DNA from: an uncultured Lachnospiraceae bacterium
GTDB lineage: Bacteria; Bacillota; Clostridia; Lachnospirales; Lachnospiraceae
DNA length: 19,133 bases
Direction: 5' to 3'
NCBI GenBank assembly: GCA_947631755.1
Contig: CANRMO010000019.1
Location: 1 to 19,133 of the forward strand
In this document: positions 1 to 9,042 of the stretch, in pieces
Numbering within the stretch: the first letter of the stretch is position 1
Layout of the letters: every line of letters starts with the position of its first letter
Notes under the pieces: generated by a model
Told to the model about the DNA's origin: nothing
The model's input: only the letters and a program-made list of their open reading frames with translations
The model's database searches: none
Made by a program: the position numbers and the translations under genes

Positions 1-169
1 CGTACAGGGACGCCAGAATGTCTTCCCGCCTGTGGTTTATTGTGTACTCACAGATCTCCACGGCAGCCGCGTACTCACGGGCATTTGCCCGGAGAGAGCG
101 GATCGCGAGATTCGAGTGGATATATTTGGCGTTGATACCCACCAGCAAAACCTTTGGGGTTCGAAACAT
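1..169 (-). CDS. B12-binding domain radical SAM protein, N-terminal fragment
   Basis: Partial gene: 56 codons from an ATG at 169 run off the left edge. The start MFRTPKVLLVGINAKYIHSN has the LLVGINAKYIHSNLA pattern that I recognise as the beginning of the cobalamin-binding domain in B12-dependent radical SAM proteins of Firmicutes (the DUF4080-type group). The beta strand KVLLVGINA would be the first strand of the Rossmann-like cobalamin domain. The radical SAM CxxxCxxC motif would lie outside the window, so the enzymatic class is inferred from the N-terminus only. The start is supported by an AAGGA element 9 nt upstream. The gene begins 91 nt downstream of the tRNA-Gly gene on the same strand and may be read from that promoter. 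The substrate cannot be guessed. Confidence 0.72.
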   Translation of the reverse strand, partial: MFRTPKVLLVGINAKYIHSNLAIRSLRANAREYAAAVEICEYTINHRREDILASLY

Positions 170-260
170 GCAACTCGTTCCTTTCTCACAAAAAAAGAAT
201 ATGTATTCTGGGCTCTGTCCTGGGATTGACGAAGAGGATAATGACGAGAAGAATAATGAG

Positions 261-331
261 AGCGGGTGATGGGAATCGAACCCACGTATCTAGCTTGGAA
301 GGCTAGTGTTCTACCATTGAACTACACCCGC
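261..331 (-). tRNA. tRNA-Gly (anticodon TCC)
   Basis: Reading the minus strand, the gene folds into a full cloverleaf. The acceptor stem GCGGGTG (331-325) pairs with CACCCGC (268-262). The D arm contains the GTAGTTCAATGGTAGAAC pattern, and the anticodon stem CTAGC/GCTAG encloses the loop CTTCCAA. The T arm contains the GTGGGTTCGATTCCCAT pattern. The anticodon TCC reads glycine codons GGA/GGG. The discriminator base is T and no CCA is encoded, so the end must be added by nucleotidyltransferase. It has its own perfect sigma-A promoter 36 bp upstream and is a single tRNA, not part of a cluster here. Confidence 0.96.
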
Positions 332-366
332 GTAAAATACTATATGATTTTTCTTCAACGCTGACT

Positions 367-395
367 ATTATAGCAATGTATCCGTAAACTGTCAA
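367..395 (-). promoter_or_regulatory. consensus sigma-A promoter of tRNA-Gly
   Basis: The minus strand shows TTGACA (395-390), a 17-bp spacer, and TATAAT (372-367), preceded by TGC as an extended -10. Both hexamers are perfect consensus at optimal spacing, as expected for a stable RNA gene. The predicted start is near 360, leaving about 29 nt of leader before the mature tRNA. Confidence 0.9.
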
Positions 396-502
396 GTTTT
401 TTCCGTCTTTCTTTCCCGCCCCGGCTCTCCCGGCATTGCTTTTCACGGAACGGGAAGAACCCAGACATCGGCGCGCACTGCCACCCACAGGCGGCAGCCG
501 GG

Positions 503-2554
503 TCACAGCCGCAGATTTTTCCACACCATGGCACAGTTCGCCCCCAGATGTACACGCACTATCCCATTTTCCACACATCGGCGCTCTGCCATCATGGTAA
601 ACCCATTCTCATCTGTTTTCATCATCTGTACCATTTCCTGTCCGTCCACCATACCGAGACGCCAGACAGGTACATCGAGATCAATTTCATCGTATCCTGT
701 GTGGAGCAGGACAAACGCCCTCTCTTCCCTGTTAAACCGGCCATATCCAACCAGATTCGGCTCACAGAACATATACATCACACTGCCAGTCTTAAACATC
801 GGATAGTCCTTTCTTATGCGGATCATTTCCTTGTGAAAGTGCAGCATCTCTTTGTCCTCGTGCCCCCAGGGATATGTGCGCCGGCTGTCCGGGTCTGTCC
901 ACCCGCAGACTCCGGCCTCATCGCCGTAATACACAGTGGGCGCTCCCTCCCATGTCATCTGCATCAAGACCGCCATCCGCATGACTGCAGGGTTTATCCC
1001 TATATTGGCAGCCATAGGGCCGGCAAAGGCCGTGCGCCCCACCATATGATTTGTCCTTGTCAGAAAGCGGGAATGATCGTGGTTTGACAATTCATTCATC
1101 GCCACCTGCAGAGCCGGGTTGGTAAACCGCACGCGGAAATTCGTCATTGCTGAAAAAAACGCATCCGCATTGCCCAGCAGCTCCTTTTTGTAAACGTCAC
1201 TGTGTTTATCCATGCCTGTCAGAAACCAGCTCACAGGTTCCATAAAAGCGTCATAATTCATGACTGTGTCCCACTGGGTGCCGTCCAGCCACGGAGAGGC
1301 GTCCCCGTAATGCTCTGCCAGCACAATCGCATTGGGGTTCACCGTCTTCACAGCCTGGCGGAATTTCTTCCAGAACTCGTGGTTGTACTCGGGGGAGTGC
1401 CCAAGATCCGCCGCCACATCCAGGCGCCATCCATCCACATAATAGGGCGCCGACACCCATTTGCGCGCGATGCCGAGGATGTAATCCTCCAGCCTTTCTG
1501 ATTCCTCATAGTTCAGTTTGGGCAGAGTATCGTTGCCCCACCATGCGTCATAGAACGTATTGTCCGGCCACTCCCCACCGGGGTGAAAGCTGAAAAAATC
1601 ATGGTAGGGACTGTCCTCCTCCACAAAAGCCCCCTTGGGGTAGGAGGGATCTTTGTCATATATTTTTTCCCGGTCCATCCATTTATTAAAAGAACCGCAG
1701 TGATTGAACACACCGTCCAGGATCACTTTCATGCCCCGCCGGTGTACCTCTTCCATAAATTTGGCAAAAAAATCATTGCTCGCATCCAGATTCTTTTTAT
1801 TCACAACCCGCTTGATGTACTTGGTGGCATTGCTGTTTTTTAAATCCCCCTCCGCCAGAGGTTCGCCGCCATCCTCAACGATCACGCCGAAATGAGGATC
1901 GACATAGTCGTAATCCTGCGTGTCATACTTATGGTTCGACGGAGAGACAAAAATCGGATTCAGGTACAAAACCTCAATACCCAGATCCTGCAGATAGTCG
2001 AGTTTGTCCAGCACCCCCTGCAGGTCTCCCCCGTAAAACTCACGGACATCCATCGAGGCCGGCATTCTGCCCCAGTCGCGCACTCTGTGGACATGCTCGC
2101 CGATATAAGCGTACTCGCCGTCTACCACATCATTTTCCTTATCCCCATTGTAAAACCGGTCAACAAAAATCTGGTACATGACAGCGCCTTTGGCCCAGTC
2201 CGGGGTGGCGTTCCCCGGCAGAATACAGTAATTAAAATAGGAGTCCACATTGTCCACTAGTCCCTTCCTGCACCAGCAGATCTGTTCCTCACCTTTTTTT
2301 ATCACAAAGTGATACGTGGACATCTCCGCTGTCAGCGCATAAGAAACTGCATACCAGTCAAAAAGTTCATCCCGTCTCTCTAAGTACATAGTCCGCGGAA
2401 TCCCGTCCACCATGGCCGTCACGGATTCCACATCATCCCGCGCCACGCGGCAGCGGATCGTAACCATCTCATATTTTCCTGGCTGGGGGGGTGTCACAAA
2501 ATCCTCTGTGCCATTGCTGAATATCGCGTCTCGGTTCAACATTCCCTCGGTCAT
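503..2554 (-). CDS. GH13 alpha-glycosidase (cyclomaltodextrinase/neopullulanase-like)
   Basis: A 683-residue glycoside hydrolase family 13 enzyme that should cleave alpha-1,4 (possibly alpha-1,6) bonds in maltodextrins, cyclodextrins or pullulan. It has no signal peptide, so it probably acts in the cytoplasm. An N-terminal beta domain (about 20-115) resembles the CBM34-type module of cyclomaltodextrinases. The TIM barrel follows, with all four GH13 motifs: DGVFNHC (280-286), GWRLDVAAD with nucleophile Asp379, VLAEHYGD with acid/base Glu414, and ELSNHDHS with transition-state Asp493. The barrel begins at GAVMYQIFVDRFYNGD. An ATG 15 nt further upstream (2569) is rejected because it overlaps the ribosome binding site: GGAGG lies 8 nt before the ATG at 2554. 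No sugar transporter or other glycogen gene sits nearby, so it is an orphan here. The exact substrate cannot be told from sequence. Confidence 0.93.
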   Translation of the reverse strand: MTEGMLNRDAIFSNGTEDFVTPPQPGKYEMVTIRCRVARDDVESVTAMVDGIPRTMYLERRDELFDWYAVSYALTAEMSTYHFVIKKGEEQICWCRKGLVDNVDSYFNYCILPGNATPDWAKGAVMYQIFVDRFYNGDKENDVVDGEYAYIGEHVHRVRDWGRMPASMDVREFYGGDLQGVLDKLDYLQDLGIEVLYLNPIFVSPSNHKYDTQDYDYVDPHFGVIVEDGGEPLAEGDLKNSNATKYIKRVVNKKNLDASNDFFAKFMEEVHRRGMKVILDGVFNHCGSFNKWMDREKIYDKDPSYPKGAFVEEDSPYHDFFSFHPGGEWPDNTFYDAWWGNDTLPKLNYEESERLEDYILGIARKWVSAPYYVDGWRLDVAADLGHSPEYNHEFWKKFRQAVKTVNPNAIVLAEHYGDASPWLDGTQWDTVMNYDAFMEPVSWFLTGMDKHSDVYKKELLGNADAFFSAMTNFRVRFTNPALQVAMNELSNHDHSRFLTRTNHMVGRTAFAGPMAANIGINPAVMRMAVLMQMTWEGAPTVYYGDEAGVCGWTDPDSRRTYPWGHEDKEMLHFHKEMIRIRKDYPMFKTGSVMYMFCEPNLVGYGRFNREERAFVLLHTGYDEIDLDVPVWRLGMVDGQEMVQMMKTDENGFTMMAERRCVENGIVRVHLGANCAMVWKNLRL

Positions 2555-2874
2555 TCGAATTTCCTCCATTTTTTGTTTCTAGCACAGTATGGCAAAAGTT
2601 CTCTATTCGCAAAGCCAAAGAACTCCGATTTACAAAGTCAAAAGGACAGCTTCATATCGCTGTCCTTTTGGGAGAAGGTATTTTTGTTACTTATGGGGTG
2701 TAGCAAAAACTATATAATGTATTGGGGTTTACGAGTATTACTATAACACCAAATCCCGAAACAGTGTGCACAAACATTACAAATTTTCACCATTTCTTTT
2801 GTGTAAATTGCCCAAACATTTTCTCCCTTTTGAACGATTGCACAATAAAAACGCAAATTATTCATATTTTATTG
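2555..2874. other. AT-rich intergenic region between ftsH and the GH13 gene
   Basis: This 320-bp gap holds the hairpin at 2639-2670 and otherwise no ORF that I can defend. The leader of the GH13 gene must start here, but I see no convincing sigma-A hexamer pair. A minus-strand 14-mer at 2829-2842 (TGCAATCGTTCAAA) resembles a CcpA cre site but has a mismatch at a conserved position and is about 275 bp from the GH13 start. Confidence 0.5.
2639..2670 (-). terminator. hairpin terminator downstream of ftsH
   Basis: A 12-bp perfect stem, CAAAAGGACAGC / GCTGTCCTTTTG, with an 8-nt loop. The A/T flanks give a short T run on either strand, so it could work in both directions. It lies about 205 bp past the ftsH stop and upstream of the GH13 start, so it would separate the ftsH operon from the GH13 gene if GH13 transcription begins downstream of it. 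Confidence 0.65.
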
Positions 2875-4698
2875 TCAATTTTCCTCAAACAGTGCTTCAA
2901 ATTCTTCCTGCCCAATCCTCTCTTTTTCAATTAACAAATCGGCCAGACGGTTCATAACATTAAGATTTTCCCTCAAAATTTTTGTCGCTTTCTCATAACA
3001 GGAATCCATGATCTTTTTCACTTCCCTGTCGATGACCTCAGATGTGCTCTCACTGAAATTCTTCGTGTGCCCGATATCTCTTCCTATAAACACTTCATCT
3101 CCTGAAGTACTGTAATTGATCATACCCAGCTCATCAGAAAAGCCGTACTTAGTCACCATATCACGGGCAGTCTCGGTGGCCTGGCGGATATCCTGGCTGG
3201 CGCCCGTCGTCACATCGTCAAAAACAAGCCCCTCTGCGATCCGCCCGCCGAGGCAGACTGTAATATCCTGGAGCATTTTGCCCTTTGTGAGATACATCTC
3301 GTCCCTCTCTGGCAGAGGCATCGTATAGCCACCCGCCCCGTGGCCAGTCGGAATGATCGACACCGTATACACTGGCCCTACATCCGGCAGAAGATGGAAC
3401 AGGATTGCATGGCCCGCCTCGTGAAATGCCGTAATCCGCCGGTCTTTCTCCGATACGATCTTGCTCTTCTTCTCAGAGCCGATCCCTACTTTGATAAATG
3501 ATTTGCGGATATCCTCATCCACGATATACGCCCGGTTATCCCTGGCGGCCGCAATAGCCGACTCATTCAGCAAGTTTTCCAGATCCGCGCCCGCAAACCC
3601 AGCCGTTGTTCTGGCAATCTCCCCTAAATCCACATCGTCAGACAGCGGCTTGTCTTTTGCGTGTACTTTCAGGATTTCTTCCCTTCCGCGCACATCCGGC
3701 AGCCCTACATGGACGCGCCGGTCAAAGCGGCCCGGGCGCAGTATCGCCGGATCCAGTATATCCACGCGGTTCGTGGCCGCCATGACAATGATCCCCTCAT
3801 TGACACCAAAACCGTCCATTTCGACCAGCATCTGATTGAGCGTCTGCTCTCTCTCATCGTGGCCGCCGCCGAGACCGCTTCCCCGCCGTCTGGCAACCGC
3901 ATCGATCTCATCGATAAATACAATACAGGGCGCATTCTTTTTCGCATCCTCAAACAAGTCCCGCACACGGGAGGCGCCCACGCCAACAAACATCTCCACA
4001 AAGTCAGAGCCGGAGATGCTGAAAAACGGCACGCCCGCCTCTCCCGCCACAGCTTTCGCCAGCAGCGTCTTACCGGTTCCCGGCGGGCCCACCATAATGA
4101 CGCCTTTCGGGATACGGGCGCCCAGACGGGTATATTTTTTCGGATCTGCCAGAAAATCCACGATTTCCTCCAGCTGCTCCTTTTCCTCAACGAGCCCGGC
4201 AACATCCGCAAATGTCTTTGATTTGTCATCCGGCTCAGTCATCCGGGCGCGGCTCTTGCCGAAATTCATCATTTTGTTATTGGCACCGCCGCCACCCGCC
4301 TGGGCCTGACTGCTCATCATCATAAACAGCACAAAGATAAGCGCAAATCCCAGCAGATAAGGTATGAGCTGCACATACCAGGGCGTCGTGGCCACATCAA
4401 GAACCTCAACTTTTGCAAAATTTACTGTGTCCAGATAAGCCAGGACATCATTTACATCCGGCGCATAAAAGCTCTTTCTCACGCTGTCCGCCGTAGTCGC
4501 GACAATCTGCCCCGTCGGCACCTCCTGGTTCTGCTTCACAGTAACCTTTGCAATCTTCTTTTCCGTCACATCTTTTTTAAAATCACTGTAAGAATAAACT
4601 TCCTGCTTCTGGCTGGAAAAAAACTCATTTGTCAGCACTGCAACCAGAACAACGGCTACGATCAAGACAAAAAAACCATATCCCCGTAATCCTTTCAT
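2875..4698 (-). CDS. ftsH: ATP-dependent zinc metalloprotease FtsH
   Basis: A 607-residue membrane-anchored AAA+ protease that degrades misfolded membrane proteins and selected regulators as a hexamer. Two transmembrane helices (about 8-25 and 108-128) flank an extracytoplasmic domain. The AAA module has Walker A GPPGTGKT (204-211), the pore loop FVEMFVGVGA (about 233-242), Walker B FIDEID (261-266) and an SRH ending in RPGRFDRR (321-328). The protease domain has the zinc motif HEAGH (426-430) and the third ligand Asp503 in SQDIRQAT. Length is normal, although the acidic C-terminal tail is short (ends EALFEEN). GGAGG lies 8 nt before the ATG, inside the 4-nt gap and the end of hpt, so translation is probably coupled. 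It is the last gene of tilS-hpt-ftsH, the order known from Bacillus subtilis. Confidence 0.98.
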   Translation of the reverse strand: MKGLRGYGFFVLIVAVVLVAVLTNEFFSSQKQEVYSYSDFKKDVTEKKIAKVTVKQNQEVPTGQIVATTADSVRKSFYAPDVNDVLAYLDTVNFAKVEVLDVATTPWYVQLIPYLLGFALIFVLFMMMSSQAQAGGGGANNKMMNFGKSRARMTEPDDKSKTFADVAGLVEEKEQLEEIVDFLADPKKYTRLGARIPKGVIMVGPPGTGKTLLAKAVAGEAGVPFFSISGSDFVEMFVGVGASRVRDLFEDAKKNAPCIVFIDEIDAVARRRGSGLGGGHDEREQTLNQMLVEMDGFGVNEGIIVMAATNRVDILDPAILRPGRFDRRVHVGLPDVRGREEILKVHAKDKPLSDDVDLGEIARTTAGFAGADLENLLNESAIAAARDNRAYIVDEDIRKSFIKVGIGSEKKSKIVSEKDRRITAFHEAGHAILFHLLPDVGPVYTVSIIPTGHGAGGYTMPLPERDEMYLTKGKMLQDITVCLGGRIAEGLVFDDVTTGASQDIRQATETARDMVTKYGFSDELGMINYSTSGDEVFIGRDIGHTKNFSESTSEVIDREVKKIMDSCYEKATKILRENLNVMNRLADLLIEKERIGQEEFEALFEEN

Positions 4699-4702
4699 CC
4701 GG

Positions 4703-5233
4703 TTAATCCTCCTTTATATTCAATACGCCGATATATGGTAAATTGCGGTATCTCTGGGCATAATCCAGCCCATAGCCCACCACAAAATAATCCTCTATCT
4801 CAAATCCCGTATACGCGATATCCACCTCCGTCTGTCTGTGGGCCGGTTTATCCAGCAGCGTGCACACTCTCAGGCTTGCCGGCTCTCTCTTTTTCAGCAT
4901 ATGTGCCAGGTAAGACAGGGTCCGCCCGCTGTCAAGAATGTCCTCAACCACGATCACATCCCGGCCCTTGATGCCCATTGTCAGATCCCGGTCAATCGAA
5001 ATATACCCCGAGCTTTTCAACCCGTCGCCGTAGCTGGAAACTCCGATAAAATCCATCGTCACAGGCACTTTAATATATTTTGCCAGTTCACACGTAAAAA
5101 ATACGCTCCCCTTCAGAATACAGATCAGATGAAGCGTTTTTCCGGCGTAATCCCGGTTAATCTCCTCTGCAAGTTCCTTTACTCTTTTCTCTACCTGTTC
5201 TTCTTCAATCAGTATGCTAACTTCCTCTTTCAT
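4703..5233 (-). CDS. hpt: hypoxanthine phosphoribosyltransferase
   Basis: A 176-residue type I phosphoribosyltransferase that converts hypoxanthine or guanine plus PRPP to IMP or GMP in purine salvage. The PRPP-binding loop VIVVEDILDSGRT (94-106) has the two acidic residues Glu97 and Asp98 that contact ribose. The pyrophosphate-binding loop LKGSVFF (40-46) and the C-terminal base-binding segment with Lys129 and DYFVVGYGLDYAQRYRNLPY are also present. Its ATG overlaps the tilS stop by 4 nt (ATGA), and its stop is 4 nt before ftsH. In B. subtilis, TilS and HprT interact and regulate ftsH; that may hold here but is inference from gene order. The gene is also called hprT. Confidence 0.97.
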   Translation of the reverse strand: MKEEVSILIEEEQVEKRVKELAEEINRDYAGKTLHLICILKGSVFFTCELAKYIKVPVTMDFIGVSSYGDGLKSSGYISIDRDLTMGIKGRDVIVVEDILDSGRTLSYLAHMLKKREPASLRVCTLLDKPAHRQTEVDIAYTGFEIEDYFVVGYGLDYAQRYRNLPYIGVLNIKED

Positions 5234-6597
5234 GATGGTTCCCTTTCTCTGGTTACTACCAAGACTTTTTTTGTATTCTCTCTGATTTTACAGGCGGCGC
5301 TGATCCGGTCCGGGAACGCCCACAACACATGGTTTCCGTCAGCCAGGACCAGCTGCTCCGGACGCTGGGAGCGGGGAATCTTCCGGTCAATATAGTATCG
5401 GCTCAGTTTCTTCCGGTGCCCTGTGTCATCTGACACAAAAAAATCTCCCTCTCTCGGATTCCGAAGCTCCAAACCATCTTTTATCATATCATAATCAAGC
5501 CATTTCGTATAGTCTTTTTGTGGAATTTCCTCCGGCAGTTCTTCCCGGCCCACGATCTCAAAACGGATCCGGTATCTTCCCCCCGGCATCTGCACGGTAT
5601 GCACTGAGGGAAATTCGGCTATTTTCTCCCCCCAGTCCCCCGGCCCCCCTGGATTCTTTGTTATCACAATGGCATCATACTGTCTCTCCGCCATCACTCC
5701 CCCCGGCAGCGTGAGGCGGGTGCCCGCCCCGGCCTCCAATAGCTGCTGCAGTTTCTCATAATGGATCTGTCCGATATCTTTTGCCCCCGGGATCAGATCA
5801 GACAGCGCAAGACGGCATGCCTCCCCCCGGATCACAATATCTTCCGCCCGGAGAGCCTCTGTCGGAAGCGTGACCGTATTCTCTTTTCGCAGAGCCGTCC
5901 TCTCATAAGAACGCCACTGCGCCATCTTTTCCGCCATCCCGGCTATGTGGTCCCCCGCGCGGGAATTGATCAGCCGGCCGGCAAGGGGAATCACGGTATG
6001 GCGGATACAATTCCGCGTGTAGCGCAGTTCTCCATTGGTCGAGTCGGCACACCACTGCTGTCCCCTCTGGTTTAGGTAATCCTCGATCTGCTGCCGGTCA
6101 GCAAAGAGCAGAGGGCGCACAATGCAGCCTCTCCTCACCGGAATACCCGCCAGCCCCCTCGGCCCGCTCCCCCGGAATAACCGGAAGAGAACAGTCTCCG
6201 CCTGGTCGTCTCTGTTGTGTGCCACCGCAATGCAGTCTAGCGCGTGCTCCGCCCGGAAGGACTCCAGTGCCTCATACCGGACAGCCCGGCCCGCCTCTTC
6301 CTCCGTCATCCCCCGCTTTTTCGCCTCTTCCGGCACCGAGGTCTCCACCGCACAAAAGGGCAGTCCCCGTTCCTTTGCCAATTTTCTCACAAAATCCCGG
6401 TCTCTGTCCGCCTCTTTCCCCCGGATTCCGTGGTGCACGTGGAGGACATATAAAGACAGCTGCCATTCCCCGGCCAGCTCATCCAGCAGGGAGAGCAGGC
6501 AGACGGAATCCGCGCCGCCGGAGACTCCGACAACAATGGAATCCCCCTTTTTGATCAGCTGATATCTTTCATTGTATGCTGTAAATTGCTTTATCAT
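5230..6597 (-). CDS. tilS: tRNA(Ile)-lysidine synthetase
   Basis: A 455-residue N-type ATP pyrophosphatase that attaches lysine to C34 of tRNA-Ile(CAU), so that it reads AUA. The P-loop SGGADS (26-31) is near the N-terminus, followed by HVHHGIRGKEADRDRDFV and AVAHNRDDQAETVLFRLFRG, the TilS signatures that include the HN.DDQ.ET tRNA/ATP contact. The linker (about 220-370) and the C-terminal TilS_C domain (about 385-455, LRNPREGDFF, KKLSRYYIDRKIP) are full length. The ATG at 6597 has GAGG about 10 nt upstream, a longer spacing than its neighbours. The 76 nt between spoIIE and tilS contain no clear terminator, so readthrough from spoIIE is possible. Confidence 0.97.
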   Translation of the reverse strand: MIKQFTAYNERYQLIKKGDSIVVGVSGGADSVCLLSLLDELAGEWQLSLYVLHVHHGIRGKEADRDRDFVRKLAKERGLPFCAVETSVPEEAKKRGMTEEEAGRAVRYEALESFRAEHALDCIAVAHNRDDQAETVLFRLFRGSGPRGLAGIPVRRGCIVRPLLFADRQQIEDYLNQRGQQWCADSTNGELRYTRNCIRHTVIPLAGRLINSRAGDHIAGMAEKMAQWRSYERTALRKENTVTLPTEALRAEDIVIRGEACRLALSDLIPGAKDIGQIHYEKLQQLLEAGAGTRLTLPGGVMAERQYDAIVITKNPGGPGDWGEKIAEFPSVHTVQMPGGRYRIRFEIVGREELPEEIPQKDYTKWLDYDMIKDGLELRNPREGDFFVSDDTGHRKKLSRYYIDRKIPRSQRPEQLVLADGNHVLWAFPDRISAACKIRENTKKVLVVTREREPS

Positions 6598-6673
6598 AAT
6601 GTAATATCCTCACCTTTTTCAGCACTTGTTATGAAGTAATACAGTTATATTCTATGACAAATCCTTCCATCCG

Positions 6674-9001
6674 TCAATTTTTATTCCAGATTCCTGCTGC
6701 CAGAACACTCATATCATCGGTCGCCGCCCGGTCACTCCTCGCCAGAGCATGCATGAGGATCTGGTTTGCCAGATCACTGGGGTTCTGGCAGGGGAGCTGA
6801 AATATCAGGTCTTCCAGCGATTCTTTCTCCTCCTGCGCGGAAGAATAAAAACTATCCATGACGCCATCTGACACCATAATGACCATGTCCCCCTCCTGCA
6901 GCGATAGCGTAACTTCATCACTCTCCGCCCCCACAGTTACCCCCACAGGCAACGCCTCAGATGTGATCGTCTCCACCCGGTCACTGCGGCGGATATATGT
7001 GGCAGCCGCTCCGTTCTTAAAAATCTCGCACTTTCCGTCATGCAGATTGATGGCCACCATATCCAGCGCAGCAAAGGATTCCCCCTCATAATTGGCGACA
7101 AAAAGTGTATTGAGCAGGCGCAAGGCCGACTTTTTCTCAAATCCCGCCTCAATCAGATGTTCCAGCACTTCGAGCAGATTGACGCTGTCACGGCAGGCAA
7201 ATTCTCCGCTGCCCATCCCGTCCACCAGCACCATGACCAGTTCCCCCGTCTGCAGCTCCAGAAAAGAATAATTATCGCCGGACACGGTTTCCCCGGATTT
7301 TGCCATTCTGGCCACCCCGGTAATGGCCCTCAGTTTTGTGTCCTCCCGGAAAAACATCGTCATCTCCTCGCCGGACAACACGTTGCGCGTCTCCCGCCCC
7401 GGGCACAGCGTCACTCCCGCCGCGCGGGAGAGCGCTTTCGCGATATCGGTCTTTGTCAGGCACTGGTTTCCGCGGCAATAACCGCTGAAAGCCACCTCCA
7501 TCTGGCCGCCCCGGCGCTTTGCCGTCAGTCTTTTTATGCGGACGCCCTCTTTTTTTAGTTCCTCGATCATCTCTCTCCGGCAGGAAGAGGAAACGATATC
7601 TGCCTCCTCTAAATCCAGGGTAAAAGATTTCAGTGCCGCCGCCACCTCACTCATCTGTCTCGCCATGATCTCCCGGTTTTCCGCCATCCGGTTGCGCCAC
7701 CCGAGATTCTGCTTTGCCACCGCCATGCGCTCCTCTGCGTGCTCCACAAAAGTGGCAAGGCGGATGCATCTCCTGCCAAATTCCGGCGTCAGCTTGCTGA
7801 CTGACACCACGCCGTCCCGGCCTGCCTGCCAGAGAATATTGTGCATGTTCTCACTCGTCTCCTCATAATGCTTGTCCCAGCAGAAATTACAATTGGCACA
7901 GTCGCTGCAGACCCGCCGGGACAATTCCTCAAAAATCCTCTCCACTTCCTCCTGGGGCACTTCCTTTTCCTGCTCTTTTCCCTTCTCAAAACTCCTGGAC
8001 AGCCGCCGGAAGGCATTGGAGAAATCCTCGATCCGGTCATTGGCCAGCTCCCGGATATCCTCCCTGGCAAAAGGATTTTCATCCTGTTCCCGAATATCGC
8101 TCTCCACAATGTGAATGATATTCCGAGGAATCGCCAGAAAGAGTATTACTGCAGACACCATGGCCCGCAGTTCCACAATTCCCACAATATCGTACCGCGT
8201 CACATATGTGAGCACACATCCCATGATGCCGAATGTGACTGTGCTCCCGATCTTCCCGAGCATCCGGAACATGCCCACGCTGACGCCCAGGAGGCAGTAG
8301 ATCCCGACCTGCACCATGTCCCCCCCGGACAGGGCCGCCAGCACGCCGCCGGCCGCGCCAGTCACCGCACCGGTGGCCGCGCCATAGCGGTATCCCATAA
8401 ACAGGACGAGGAAATAACTGATGGTCGCCGTCACAGAAAAAATGGAATCCGCCACATCCGGAATCCCGTATAAAGCCGTAAATACCAGCACAAGAGAGCT
8501 GATCAGCTCCTCATTTGACAGAGCTTTCCACCACTCCTCAAACAGAAAATACCTCACACCCCACTGATACACATTGGCGAGGGCGAGGATCGCAAAGCTC
8601 TCGAGAATACTGAGCCAGAACATTTCCCACGTATTTAGCGCCAGAATACTGAGCACCGTGCCGAGCAGAAGATTGATCCCGCCGCAGAGGGCGGCCAAAA
8701 GAAGCGGCGTCAGTTTTCCCTTCCCCATTTTCTCCTGGATATATTGTATCGTGAGGACAAGGGAAAATAACATGATATATTTTAACAATTCCATACCGTC
8801 AGCACTGGTCAGCATCCCGATAATGACAGCCAGGGCGATGCTCTTTTTTCCCCTGTTCTCCGCGCACATGGCAGCAAAAAAAGCCACGCCGAACGGATTG
8901 ATCTGAAACAGCCAGACCCGCCCCAGAAAAAAGCCGATTGACGCCATAATGCCCAGACGCCCCCAGCGCGTAAATCCGTCCCTCTGTTCTGTTTTGTCCA
9001 T
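6674..9001 (-). CDS. spoIIE: stage II sporulation protein E, PP2C-type phosphatase
   Basis: A 775-residue membrane phosphatase that dephosphorylates SpoIIAA to release sigma-F in the forespore and that interacts with FtsZ at the polar septum. The N-terminal third (about 15-295) is a bundle of roughly ten transmembrane helices. A central cytoplasmic region carries the family Cys cluster C365-x2-C-x2-C-x2-C374 (VCSDCANCNFCW). The C-terminal PP2C domain (about 560-770) has SGDNYSF with Asp576, VDGMGSGE with Asp594, SDGVMDS with Asp712 and TDDMSV, the metal-binding aspartates. An upstream extension to 9136 is rejected because the strong AGGAGG precedes ATG 9001 and the extension would lie across the promoter. 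Slightly shorter than the B. subtilis protein (827). Regulation by Spo0A is suggested by the upstream sites. Confidence 0.97.
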   Translation of the reverse strand: MDKTEQRDGFTRWGRLGIMASIGFFLGRVWLFQINPFGVAFFAAMCAENRGKKSIALAVIIGMLTSADGMELLKYIMLFSLVLTIQYIQEKMGKGKLTPLLLAALCGGINLLLGTVLSILALNTWEMFWLSILESFAILALANVYQWGVRYFLFEEWWKALSNEELISSLVLVFTALYGIPDVADSIFSVTATISYFLVLFMGYRYGAATGAVTGAAGGVLAALSGGDMVQVGIYCLLGVSVGMFRMLGKIGSTVTFGIMGCVLTYVTRYDIVGIVELRAMVSAVILFLAIPRNIIHIVESDIREQDENPFAREDIRELANDRIEDFSNAFRRLSRSFEKGKEQEKEVPQEEVERIFEELSRRVCSDCANCNFCWDKHYEETSENMHNILWQAGRDGVVSVSKLTPEFGRRCIRLATFVEHAEERMAVAKQNLGWRNRMAENREIMARQMSEVAAALKSFTLDLEEADIVSSSCRREMIEELKKEGVRIKRLTAKRRGGQMEVAFSGYCRGNQCLTKTDIAKALSRAAGVTLCPGRETRNVLSGEEMTMFFREDTKLRAITGVARMAKSGETVSGDNYSFLELQTGELVMVLVDGMGSGEFACRDSVNLLEVLEHLIEAGFEKKSALRLLNTLFVANYEGESFAALDMVAINLHDGKCEIFKNGAAATYIRRSDRVETITSEALPVGVTVGAESDEVTLSLQEGDMVIMVSDGVMDSFYSSAQEEKESLEDLIFQLPCQNPSDLANQILMHALARSDRAATDDMSVLAAGIWNKN

Positions 9002-9042
9002 GACAATCCCCCTCCTGGTGCCTTTTCCGGCAGTGTAGAGTA

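Noticed and set aside
190..209. Possible terminator between tRNA-Gly and the radical SAM gene: AGAAT-ACAT-ATTCT followed by T on the minus strand
   Set aside because: The stem is only 5 bp and almost all A-T, too weak for a terminator despite the T run.
478..497. Hairpin CTGCCGCC/GGTGGCAG 5 nt past the GH13 stop
   Set aside because: The stem is good (8 bp, one wobble) but no T run follows on the minus strand, so I do not call it a terminator.
2829..2842. cre-like site TGCAATCGTTCAAA
   Set aside because: It misses a conserved C and is about 275 bp from the GH13 start, so a chance match is likely.
3661..4309. Long plus-strand open frames opposite ftsH
   Set aside because: They are antisense to conserved FtsH motifs, low in complexity and have no ribosome binding site; they are shadows of the real gene.
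6598..6673. Possible promoter between spoIIE and tilS (TTGACG then TATAAC)
   Set aside because: The hexamers are 22 bp apart, and unlike spoIIE there is no Spo0A box to justify that spacing.
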